A stretch of 64,000 bases of DNA from a gamma proteobacterium symbiont of Ctena orbiculata (GTDB taxonomy: Bacteria; Pseudomonadota; Gammaproteobacteria; Chromatiales; Chromatiaceae). How positions within the stretch are numbered: position 1 is the first letter of the stretch; every line of letters starts with the position of its first letter. Under the pieces are notes generated by a model, which worked only from the letters and a program-made list of their open reading frames with translations, did no database searches and was not told where the DNA came from. Positions 57,311 through 64,000 of the stretch are shown here, piece by piece. The translations under genes were made by a program, and so were the position numbers. The stretch lies in the NCBI GenBank assembly GCA_003094555.1, contig NATW01000117.1, forward strand, positions 1-64,000, written 5' to 3'.

Positions 57311-58439
57311 AAAGGTCCTGATGGTCGATGATGACCGCAATCTGCTCGACTCCTTCCGACGTCAATTCCGTAAACGGGTCAATCTGGAAACCGCCACCAG
57401 CGGTGCAGATGGGGTACAGGCAGTACAGGATGGCGGACCTTTTGCGGTGGTTATCTCGGACATGCAGATGCCGAACATGAATGGGATAGAGTTTCTTTCC
57501 AAGGTACGCACAATTTCACCCAACACCGTGCGCATCATGCTCACCGGCAACGCCAATCTGGATGTGGCCATTGACGCAGTCAACGACGGTAATATCTTTC
57601 GCTTCCTCAACAAACCCGTGGAGACCGATCAGCTCTATCAAACCATTGTCGACTCCATTCAGCAGTATCGCCTGATCACTTCAGAAAAGGTACTCCTGAA
57701 TAAGACCCTCAAGGGCGCAGTCGACCTGATGGCAAACATACTCAGCATGGTCAATCCGGTGGCATTCAGCCATTCATCACAGATCAAGCAGTACGCCCAT
57801 ACCATGGTTAACAGTCTCTCCCTGGAAGACAGTTGGCACTACGACCTGGCCGCCATGCTATGCCAACTGGGTTATATCAGCCTGCCGGAGGATCTGGTGC
57901 GTAAAGTCGCTGAAGGCGAGGAGTTGAGCCAAGCGGAAAACCAGCACTACAACTCCCATCCCGATATGGGGGCGAAGTTGTTGAAACATATCCCCAGGCT
58001 CGAGATTGTCGCCGACATGGTCAGGCGACAAAACGATGATGTGGGAAAAATCGAATTTCAGGGTAAACTGTCGAACGAGAACAAGGCCATTCTCGGTGGT
58101 CAGATCCTGCGTGTCGCCATTGCCTATGAACAACTGATCAGCCAGGGCAAGGATGAAAAGACAGCGATGGATGAACTCAAGGACAATCCCGCAAACTATG
58201 ATCCGATACTGGTCGAGACCCTGGCCCTGGGTTCTCAGAACCGCAAGGTCGAGGTAATGACACTGCCAATCGACAAGCTCGAACCCGGACTGATACTAGA
58301 TCAACCGATCAAGACGGAAGCCGGCACACTGCTGGTGGCCAAGGGCCAGACCCTCAGTCAGGCAGTGCTGTTCCGGCTTTTGGCGGCACAGGAAAGCGGG
58401 GTGGTGTCCGGATTGGTAAGGGTGTTCAAAGTTACTTGA
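57294..58439 (+). CDS. Response regulator with degenerate HD-GYP domain
   Basis: A 381-residue RpfG-type architecture. The receiver is normal: VDDD at 11-14, Asp56 in VISDMQMPNMNG, Thr84 and Lys107. The C-terminal part aligns with HD-GYP phosphodiesterases, but the catalytic residues are lost. The HD site is LCQLGYISLPEDL in place of LHDIGK, and the GYP motif is absent (MVRRQNDDVGKIEFQGK). A cyclic-di-GMP hydrolase is thus not expected; a binding or scaffold role is. It overlaps the HDOD regulator gene and ends 70 bases before the convergent kinase gene. Confidence 0.88.
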   Translation: MEKLPEKVLMVDDDRNLLDSFRRQFRKRVNLETATSGADGVQAVQDGGPFAVVISDMQMPNMNGIEFLSKVRTISPNTVRIMLTGNANLDVAIDAVNDGNIFRFLNKPVETDQLYQTIVDSIQQYRLITSEKVLLNKTLKGAVDLMANILSMVNPVAFSHSSQIKQYAHTMVNSLSLEDSWHYDLAAMLCQLGYISLPEDLVRKVAEGEELSQAENQHYNSHPDMGAKLLKHIPRLEIVADMVRRQNDDVGKIEFQGKLSNENKAILGGQILRVAIAYEQLISQGKDEKTAMDELKDNPANYDPILVETLALGSQNRKVEVMTLPIDKLEPGLILDQPIKTEAGTLLVAKGQTLSQAVLFRLLAAQESGVVSGLVRVFKVT

Positions 58440-58509
58440 TAGCAACCCGCACTGTGCTCAATGAGCAACAGTCAAGATAAGGCAAATCCTGCCAGTCAGA
58501 TATAACGAC

Positions 58510-60369
58510 TCATTCAGGGTTACTGTTTAGGGGCAACCGCATCACGAATCGGGTGCCTTTGCCCTCTTCAGTCTCGAAAAACAGCTCCCCCTTATGCTTC
58601 ACCACCACGATATCCTGGGCGATCGCCAATCCCTGTCCGGTGCCACTTCCTATATCCTTGGTGGTGAAAAAGGGGTTGAAGACATGTTCCTGCACATCTT
58701 TGGGTATGCCGGTGCCGGTATCCGCGATACTCATCTCCACGTAATCATCATTAAAGGTGGTGGTGATGCTGATCTTACCCTTCTGCTGCAACTTGGCCGC
58801 TTCGATGGCATGGGCCGCATTGATGACCAAATTGAGTACCACCTGGGAGATCTCTCCTCCCAAACATTTGACTTGCGGCAGACTTTCACCGAGTTTCAAT
58901 TCCGTGTCCGCCACATATTTCCATTCGTTCTTACACACCGCGACCGCATTGCTGATAATCCGATTCATGTCCGCCAACGCCATCTGCTTGGAACCGGGAT
59001 GGGCAAACTCTTTCATCGCCAAGACAATACGCGCCACCTGGCTGGCTCCGGTGATCGACTGCTCTATCGCATTGGATGTCTCCTCTTCCAGATAGGCCAG
59101 ATCGATCTCTTCAATGGTCTCCTTCACCTTTGCCACTTCCGCCTCCAGTTCGGGCAGTGCCGAGGCCTTTTGCATGAGATTTGAGTAGACCTTCAGGAGT
59201 GACTCTATATCTTCTTGTGACTCCTTGATAAACCGCAGGTTGTCACCAACATACTGAATCGGGGTATTGATCTCATGGGCGATGCCGCCGGCCAACTGTC
59301 CTACCGCCTCCATCTTGTGGGTTTGATTCAGTTGACGTTCAAGACTTCTACGCTCCTCATCCGCACGTTTACGTTCGGAGATATCGCTGAAGGTGACAAC
59401 CACACCCGCATCGTCGTCCTCTCTAAGCAAAGGTGATACAGAGTAGGCAATATCTACTTCCCGGCCCTCCTTGTGGTAAAACACATCATCAAAGCCAGTA
59501 CGGGTCAATCCATCTTGCAAGGTCTGCTCGATTGCCGATTCCACAGTGTTCACCCTATCAGGATTTTTACCACCATGGACCATTTCGGAAAATCGCTGTC
59601 CCTCCATTTCTGCTGTATTCCAGCCTAGCAACCACTCGCTTTCGGGATTGGCGTACCTCACTGTGCCTTTCTGATCGAGTACCGCGAACCCTTCACTCAT
59701 GCTATTCGTCACGTCACTCAGAAACTGCTCCTTTGCTCTCAATTCATCCTTTGTCCGGTTCAACGTTTGAAACTGACTCCGCAGTTGGTGGATCAGAAAG
59801 ACACTGGTCAGGGAGATAAGAAAAAATCCGGCAACATGGATGAAGATCATCATCTGTTTGTACTGGTATTGCGAATCCAGTATCGGTTGTGCCATCACCT
59901 TGACACTGATACCGCCACGCACATTGCCCACTTTTTTTCCCTCATAACCATGACACTGGAAGCACTGCTCCTGCATGAATACAGGTCCCATATACCTGAA
60001 ATATCCTGGCTCTTTTTTCAGGTCTTCTTGAAACACATATTCAGTGCCACTCTCAAATCGTGTGAGTGCCGCTACTTCCCATGGATCAGCCATGTTTTCC
60101 GGGTTCATCGGTTGAGCGGAAACCACGCTATAGGTAATATCCTCCATGACCTGTTTCTTTAATACCGTAGGGTCATTGGCCATCAATACCGGATTGATCT
60201 TGGTAAGCCTGACCATCTCATACATAACACGCCCCCGTTCAAAGGCGATATCTTTGACCGAGTGACGTATGAGTGAGAAATTCCATACGAGAGACGCGAA
60301 AGTCAAGAACAGCCAGAACAGTACCGGTATCAACCAGTAATATCTGGATTGCAGCAATCGAATCAACAT
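58510..60369 (-). CDS. Heme-c sensor histidine kinase (DUF3365-PAS-HisKA-HATPase)
   Basis: A 619-residue membrane kinase. One helix (YYWLIPVLFWLFLTFASLVW), a periplasmic DUF3365/Tll0287-like domain with CFQCH (Cys136, Cys139, His140), and a second helix (about 172-195) are followed by a PAS domain (about 215-335). The kinase core has the phospho-His365 in GGIAHEINTPIQYVGDN, then NLVINAAHAIE, DTGTGIP and GTGQGLAIAQD. CxxCH would covalently bind heme, so the signal is likely redox state, oxygen or a small gas. The ATG at 60369 has aggtggtgg upstream. It converges on the two regulators. Confidence 0.92.
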   Translation of the reverse strand: MLIRLLQSRYYWLIPVLFWLFLTFASLVWNFSLIRHSVKDIAFERGRVMYEMVRLTKINPVLMANDPTVLKKQVMEDITYSVVSAQPMNPENMADPWEVAALTRFESGTEYVFQEDLKKEPGYFRYMGPVFMQEQCFQCHGYEGKKVGNVRGGISVKVMAQPILDSQYQYKQMMIFIHVAGFFLISLTSVFLIHQLRSQFQTLNRTKDELRAKEQFLSDVTNSMSEGFAVLDQKGTVRYANPESEWLLGWNTAEMEGQRFSEMVHGGKNPDRVNTVESAIEQTLQDGLTRTGFDDVFYHKEGREVDIAYSVSPLLREDDDAGVVVTFSDISERKRADEERRSLERQLNQTHKMEAVGQLAGGIAHEINTPIQYVGDNLRFIKESQEDIESLLKVYSNLMQKASALPELEAEVAKVKETIEEIDLAYLEEETSNAIEQSITGASQVARIVLAMKEFAHPGSKQMALADMNRIISNAVAVCKNEWKYVADTELKLGESLPQVKCLGGEISQVVLNLVINAAHAIEAAKLQQKGKISITTTFNDDYVEMSIADTGTGIPKDVQEHVFNPFFTTKDIGSGTGQGLAIAQDIVVVKHKGELFFETEEGKGTRFVMRLPLNSNPE

Positions 60370-60416
60370 ATCCACCACCTATTCCAGGATAGGGTAGGTA
60401 ATGCAGCAGGCTCCTT

Positions 60417-61412
60417 TTACGGTATGAGTACCAGCTTACCTAGCATCCGTCCTTGTTCGATCAATTTATGGGCCACTACAGCCTGTTCCAGGGGTAATGG
60501 ATCACCGACATGAATCCGCAGCGATCCGCTATCTATCATTTCAGCACAATCACTTAGGATAGCGACCTGATTCGCCCTCGCTTGAGGAAGATGGCGTAAC
60601 ATCGGTGTCAGCATCAAGGTAAAGCCAATCCGCAGATTACGATTCCGTGCCTCCTTCCACTCCACAGACGGCCCCGGGTCGAGCAGAGTGACAAGATCCC
60701 CATAAGGTGAAGTGGCGTTTATGGATGCCTTGAAAACATCCCCCCCCACGGTGTCGAGCACCACATCAGCACCTGCACCGTCGGTCAAGCGTAGTACCTC
60801 GTCCACGAATCCGTGATCCCGATACAGAATCGATTCATCCGCGCCGAGGGCGGCAACAAATGCCTGCTTCTCCTCTGTACTCACCGTGGTCAACACACGT
60901 GCACCCGCCTGCTTCGCCAATTGAATCGCCACATGACCGACACCACCCGCGCCTGCATGCACCAACAGGGTCTTCTCTTCGGTTAAGCGCGCACGCCCGA
61001 ACAGTGCCTCCCAGGCGGTGATCAAAACCAACGGGGCAGCGGCGGCATGGACGAAATCGACAGATACCGGTTTTCTGCAGCATACCGACTCCTCGATAAC
61101 GGCATATTCCGCGTAATTACCCTGTAAACCTCCCAGTCCACCATCGCAGTACCAGATCTCGTCACCTGACCGAAACTGGGTCACCTGACTGCCGGTCTCG
61201 ACCACAACCCCGGCACCATCACAACCCAGCACCGCCGGTTCTCCAGGGGACACAAACAGGCCTCTGGCGCGAAGCTTGGTATCGATGGGATTCACCCCAG
61301 CACCCTGGATACGGACCTTTAGCTGAGTCGCAAGTGTTATTTCAGGCGTGTCGACCTCTTCAAGGGAGAGGACTTCAGGACCTCCGGTTTCTCTCATTAC
61401 CACTGCCTTCAT
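60417..61412 (-). CDS. Zinc-independent quinone oxidoreductase-like MDR enzyme
   Basis: A 331-residue medium-chain dehydrogenase/reductase. It has a GroES-like N-terminal half (VNPIDTKLRARGLF, LGCDGAGVVVETGSQVTQF) and a Rossmann half (HAGAGGVGHVAIQLAKQAGARVLTTVS, VDVVLDTVGGDVF). The structural-zinc cysteines of alcohol dehydrogenases are absent, so it fits the quinone oxidoreductase branch that uses NADPH. The substrate is unknown. It lies beyond the kinase gene, on the same strand, with a 47-base gap. Confidence 0.9.
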   Translation of the reverse strand: MKAVVMRETGGPEVLSLEEVDTPEITLATQLKVRIQGAGVNPIDTKLRARGLFVSPGEPAVLGCDGAGVVVETGSQVTQFRSGDEIWYCDGGLGGLQGNYAEYAVIEESVCCRKPVSVDFVHAAAAPLVLITAWEALFGRARLTEEKTLLVHAGAGGVGHVAIQLAKQAGARVLTTVSTEEKQAFVAALGADESILYRDHGFVDEVLRLTDGAGADVVLDTVGGDVFKASINATSPYGDLVTLLDPGPSVEWKEARNRNLRIGFTLMLTPMLRHLPQARANQVAILSDCAEMIDSGSLRIHVGDPLPLEQAVVAHKLIEQGRMLGKLVLIP

Positions 61413-61449
61413 CTAGATCCTCCAATTGAATAGATCATCTAATCCGCAC

Positions 61450-61650
61450 TCACTCCCTGGATTCACCCAACGGCGCCAACAAAAGATAAAGGATCCACGC
61501 GAACCATGAGACAAAAATAACCGCAAGAATCCAGAAAAGCTTTTCGGCACCGTTGGTTTTTCGCGACCGCAGAATCAGCAGAATGGGCAAGAACCATATG
61601 AATCCTGCAATTAACAGAGCTGTGAGGCTGAGCCCCAGAATGGATGTCAT
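61450..61650 (-). CDS. Small two-helix membrane protein (PLDc_N or Imm-like)
   Basis: A 66-residue membrane protein with helices LGLSLTALLIAGFIWFLPILLIL and FWILAVIFVSWFAWILYLLLAPL, joined by RSRKTNGAEKL. The pattern resembles the PLDc_N / superinfection-immunity small proteins, a loose group without a known function. It precedes the quinone oxidoreductase on the same strand, 37 bases away. Confidence 0.6.
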   Translation of the reverse strand: MTSILGLSLTALLIAGFIWFLPILLILRSRKTNGAEKLFWILAVIFVSWFAWILYLLLAPLGESRE

Positions 61651-61783
61651 AACAATTCCCTTCAGTTATCAGGCTAGTTTGGAACCGTTGGAATCAATCT
61701 GCAAGTCTTGCACATTTTACTTTTTTCGAATTAAACACCACATGAGCGAAGTGATATTTGATCTATGATAGATTTGGTATTTA

Positions 61784-62069
61784 ATGATTCAAACCAAACC
61801 CCGTCAGGATATGTCCTCAGCACTAGCTGCACATCAGATAAAGCTCAGGGAGTGCCATCAATGCGAGGCCATGATTGGGCCGGTAGTCACCGGTCAACCC
61901 GTTGCCTCACCCGTACTCCTGGTTGGCCAGGCGCCACCCCCTGCCCCACCCCTCTGGTGCCTCCACATGGCACCGAACCGAACCGGGAAAGGGTCTGCTG
62001 CAACAGGCACTGGGTTTAATCGGTCGGCATCGGGCCTGGAAAACCCTACTGGAGACAGATGCATACTAG
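61784..62069 (+). pseudogene. Uracil-DNA glycosylase-like gene with internal deletion
   Basis: Two separated parts of one family lie in different frames. The first (61784-61936) reads AAHQIKLRECHQCEAMIGPVVTGQPVASPVLLVGQAP, the N terminus of a uracil-DNA glycosylase-like protein with its Fe-S cysteines. The second (61941-62069) reads LPHPSGASTWHRTEPGKGLLQQALGLIGRHRAWKTLLE in the +1 frame and ends at a stop, the usual C terminus with the HPS motif. The middle, normally over 100 residues including the catalytic centre, is missing, and the join is out of frame, so no active enzyme can be made. Confidence 0.8.
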
Positions 62070-62155
62070 GGTACTGATCAAGCTGCTCTAGCGCACATGG
62101 GTTTGTGTCTATGGGCGGCAGCAAGATAAAAAAGCGTATCACCGAGGAGGAAAGC

Positions 62156-62620
62156 ATGGCAGAAGAGATCGGTAAATTCACGATTCACCTCGAACAAGAG
62201 GATGATTACGCCTTCAGGGTGAAATTCGATCTGAAAAAGGCGCCAGATATCGTCATGGATGAACCACCCCCACTGGGCGAACGCAATGGACCCAATGCCT
62301 CGCGAATGTTGGCGGCAGCAGCAGCCAACTGTCTCAGCGCGAGCCTGATGTTCTGTCTCGCCAAGGAGGATGTACCGGCAAATAACGTCCACACCGAAGT
62401 TACCTGCACCATGATCAGGAATGAGAAAAAGCGACTTCGCGTAGGTCGACTGGATGTGCGAATCACAGCAGACGACGAACTACTCGCTTCCAGGAAACTG
62501 GATCGCTGCATGACGCTGTTTGAGGATTTCTGTGTGGTCACTGCCAGTATTCGCGAGGGTATTCCGGTTGGTGTCGAAGTGGTAAACAAGGCCGGGGATC
62601 TTCTGCATAAAGCGGAGTGA
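62156..62620 (+). CDS. OsmC-family protein
   Basis: A 154-residue OsmC-like protein with the two peroxidatic/resolving cysteines in AAAANCLSASLMFCL and in DRCMTLFEDFCVVTASIREGIPV. Such proteins reduce organic hydroperoxides. The ATG at 62156 has gaggagg 9 bases upstream. The upstream frame opening at 62105 lies across the decayed glycosylase region and was not used. It is followed after 4 bases by the dienelactone-hydrolase-like gene, so they are likely co-transcribed. Confidence 0.9.
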   Translation: MAEEIGKFTIHLEQEDDYAFRVKFDLKKAPDIVMDEPPPLGERNGPNASRMLAAAAANCLSASLMFCLAKEDVPANNVHTEVTCTMIRNEKKRLRVGRLDVRITADDELLASRKLDRCMTLFEDFCVVTASIREGIPVGVEVVNKAGDLLHKAE

Positions 62621-62624
62621 GACA

Positions 62625-63329
62625 ATGGGCCGGGAAATTATTCTGAAGACCTCAGAGGATGAATCCTTTAACGCCTACCTCGCCGGCGATGAGGCGGCTG
62701 AGTCTGGGGTGATGATTTTGCACGAGTGGTGGGGGGTCATGCCTCATAACCGGCAGTGGGCCGACAGTTTAGCCGACATCGGACACCTGGCACTGGTGGT
62801 CGACCTGTATGATGGCAGGACCACCGATGATCCGGAGTTGGCTGCGGAGATGATGCGCAACATCGATCAACCACGTGCCGAGCGGAAATTACAGGCCGCC
62901 ATCGATTACCTGCATAGACCCGGCCGGCGGATCGCCACCTTCGGCTGTTCCTTTGGTGGCAAGCAATCGATGCAGGCAAGCCTGCTGCGGCCGGACAAGG
63001 TCAGTGCCACCCTGGTGGCCTACTGCCGCATGGAAACCGATGTGGTGCGCCTGAAAAGATTGTCAGGGCCTGTATTGGCCATCTATGCCCAGCAGGAGCG
63101 TAACTGGCCGCAGAAGCAGGAGGATTTCGAGGCGGCGATGAAGGCCGCGGGCAAAGAGACAGAAGCGGCCGGATTCGACGCCGCCCATGGCTTTACCAAT
63201 CCCACCAGTCCACGCTATGACGCAGAGGCTGACCAGGCGTCATGGCAGTCTATTGTCGATTTTCTGCAGCGGCATCTGCGGGGATCGGGGAATAGCGATT
63301 CATCGCCTGCAGGAGACTCGTCTCCATAG
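62625..63329 (+). CDS. Dienelactone hydrolase-like alpha/beta hydrolase
   Basis: A 234-residue alpha/beta hydrolase. The nucleophile elbow is FGCSFGGKQ, with Cys as in dienelactone hydrolases. The oxyanion region is ILHEWWG, and the catalytic His is in DAAHGFTNP. The acidic member, usually in a GxxD segment, is not obvious; AIYAQQERNWPQ has Glu in the expected place. It ends in a short Ser/Pro/Gly tail. Substrate unknown. It is linked to the OsmC gene. Confidence 0.88.
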   Translation: MGREIILKTSEDESFNAYLAGDEAAESGVMILHEWWGVMPHNRQWADSLADIGHLALVVDLYDGRTTDDPELAAEMMRNIDQPRAERKLQAAIDYLHRPGRRIATFGCSFGGKQSMQASLLRPDKVSATLVAYCRMETDVVRLKRLSGPVLAIYAQQERNWPQKQEDFEAAMKAAGKETEAAGFDAAHGFTNPTSPRYDAEADQASWQSIVDFLQRHLRGSGNSDSSPAGDSSP

Positions 63330-63369
63330 GCAGACAGAGTATGGGCGGGTATGGGAACAAGCCGGAGGA

Positions 63370-63996
63370 TCAGCTCGGGTAACAGACCCCGGTTCCTCCG
63401 AGCCCGCAATACCCGGCCGGATTCTTGGCCAGATACTGCTGATGATAGGCCTCGGCAAAGTAGAACGTGGGGGCGGACAGTATCTCCGTGGACACCGGCG
63501 CGGCCGTCACCTGTTGCAGCGCATGCTGATAGTGGTCACGGGACTCCTCGGCCAAGGCCTGCTGTCGCTCGTCGAAGGTATAGATACCTGATCGATACTG
63601 GGTTCCCACATCATTGCCCTGACGCATGCCTTGGGTGGGATTGTGTCCCTCCCAGAAGGATTCAAGCAGGGATTGGTAGCTGACCAAGGCTGGATCGAAG
63701 ACGACCCTGACAACCTCATTATGCCCGGTCATGCCGGTACAGACCTCTTCATAGGTAGGGTTGGGTGTAACACCCGCTGCATAACCCACCGCCGTTGAGT
63801 AGACCCCGGGCAGCTCCCAAAAGCGTCTTTCCGCTCCCCAGAAACACCCCATGCCGAACAGGGCGAATTCGCACTGGTCGGGAAAGGGACCCACCAGGGT
63901 GTGTCCGTTGACATAGTGGCTGTCGCCGGGATGAATCGGGGTCATTCGACCCGGTAGGGCCTCACTCTGATCCGGCAACTTGGTTTTGCGACCCAT
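63370..63996 (-). CDS. msrA: Peptide methionine sulfoxide reductase A
   Basis: MsrA repairs S-methionine sulfoxide in proteins. The 208-residue protein has the catalytic Cys in [19 protein letters not shown], and [20 protein letters not shown] typical of the family. The C-terminal recycling cysteines are in [14 protein letters not shown]. It begins 4 bases from the window edge with [17 protein letters not shown], which matches the extended-N-terminal MsrA group. It converges on the dienelactone-hydrolase-like gene. Together with OsmC it suggests oxidative-stress genes in this corner. Confidence 0.95.
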   Translation of the reverse strand: MGRKTKLPDQSEALPGRMTPIHPGDSHYVNGHTLVGPFPDQCEFALFGMGCFWGAERRFWELPGVYSTAVGYAAGVTPNPTYEEVCTGMTGHNEVVRVVFDPALVSYQSLLESFWEGHNPTQGMRQGNDVGTQYRSGIYTFDERQQALAEESRDHYQHALQQVTAAPVSTEILSAPTFYFAEAYHQQYLAKNPAGYCGLGGTGVCYPS

Positions 63997-64000
63997 TCCG

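Overview
The window is chromosomal DNA of a free-living-style gammaproteobacterium, probably in the sulfur-oxidiser group of Chromatiales or Sedimenticola/Thiodiazotropha relatives. This placement is an inference. It rests on gammaproteobacterial gene order (sspB-sspA-petCBA beside a DegS/AlgW protease and murA-hisG-hisD-hisC), on short-form HisG, on long PstA and PstC, and on TAGGGTGCGGCTTGCCGCACC-type intergenic repeats. No rRNA, tRNA, CRISPR array, prophage or insertion sequence was recognised.

Layout. 0-2 kb: the end of fetB, small membrane genes, a macro-domain hydrolase and palindromic repeats. 2-6.7 kb: SspB/SspA, the cytochrome bc1 complex and a NIF3-like protein, all on the minus strand. 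6.7-13.7 kb: DegS-like protease, an adenylate cyclase fused to PilZ, MurA and three histidine genes. 13.8-16.5 kb: an AT-richer stretch with YbaN, gene debris, an orphan secreted protein, fructosamine kinase and a 520-bp spacer carrying DnaA boxes. 16.5-23 kb: PriA, an FG-GAP lipoprotein and glycogen phosphorylase. 23-29.8 kb: the phosphate regulon (phoU, pstBACS, phoB) with a Pho box. 29.9-35.3 kb: argS, an FtsN-like protein and feoABC under a Fur box. 35.3-43.2 kb: methyltransferases, a ClC channel, PPK2, an orphan mlaC, a Met/His-rich secreted protein and an output-less periplasmic-binding/PAS protein. 43.2-51.3 kb: tsaC, thioredoxin, hemB, aroE, gamma-carbonic anhydrase, LemA/GIDE, a CNP1-like protein and oligopeptidase A. 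51.4-55.9 kb: an ion transporter with a CBS partner and ttcA, then an SPFH/NfeD pair. 56.1-60.4 kb: two unusual response regulators converging on a sensor kinase with a CxxCH heme site. 60.4-64 kb: oxidoreductase, a decayed uracil-DNA glycosylase gene, OsmC, dienelactone-hydrolase-like protein and MsrA.

Most genes are housekeeping. Signalling is the most distinctive theme: a cyclase-PilZ fusion with both sites apparently intact, a stand-alone PilZ protein beside phoB, a binding-protein/PAS protein with no output domain, and the 56-60 kb module. In that module one receiver has Glu where the phosphorylated Asp should be, the second regulator has a wrecked HD-GYP domain, and the kinase carries a predicted heme-c sensor domain. 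This module is my best candidate for an undescribed system. Phosphate uptake (pst/pho) and PPK2 point to polyphosphate storage, and glycogen phosphorylase to carbon storage, although PhoR and PPK1 are not in the window.
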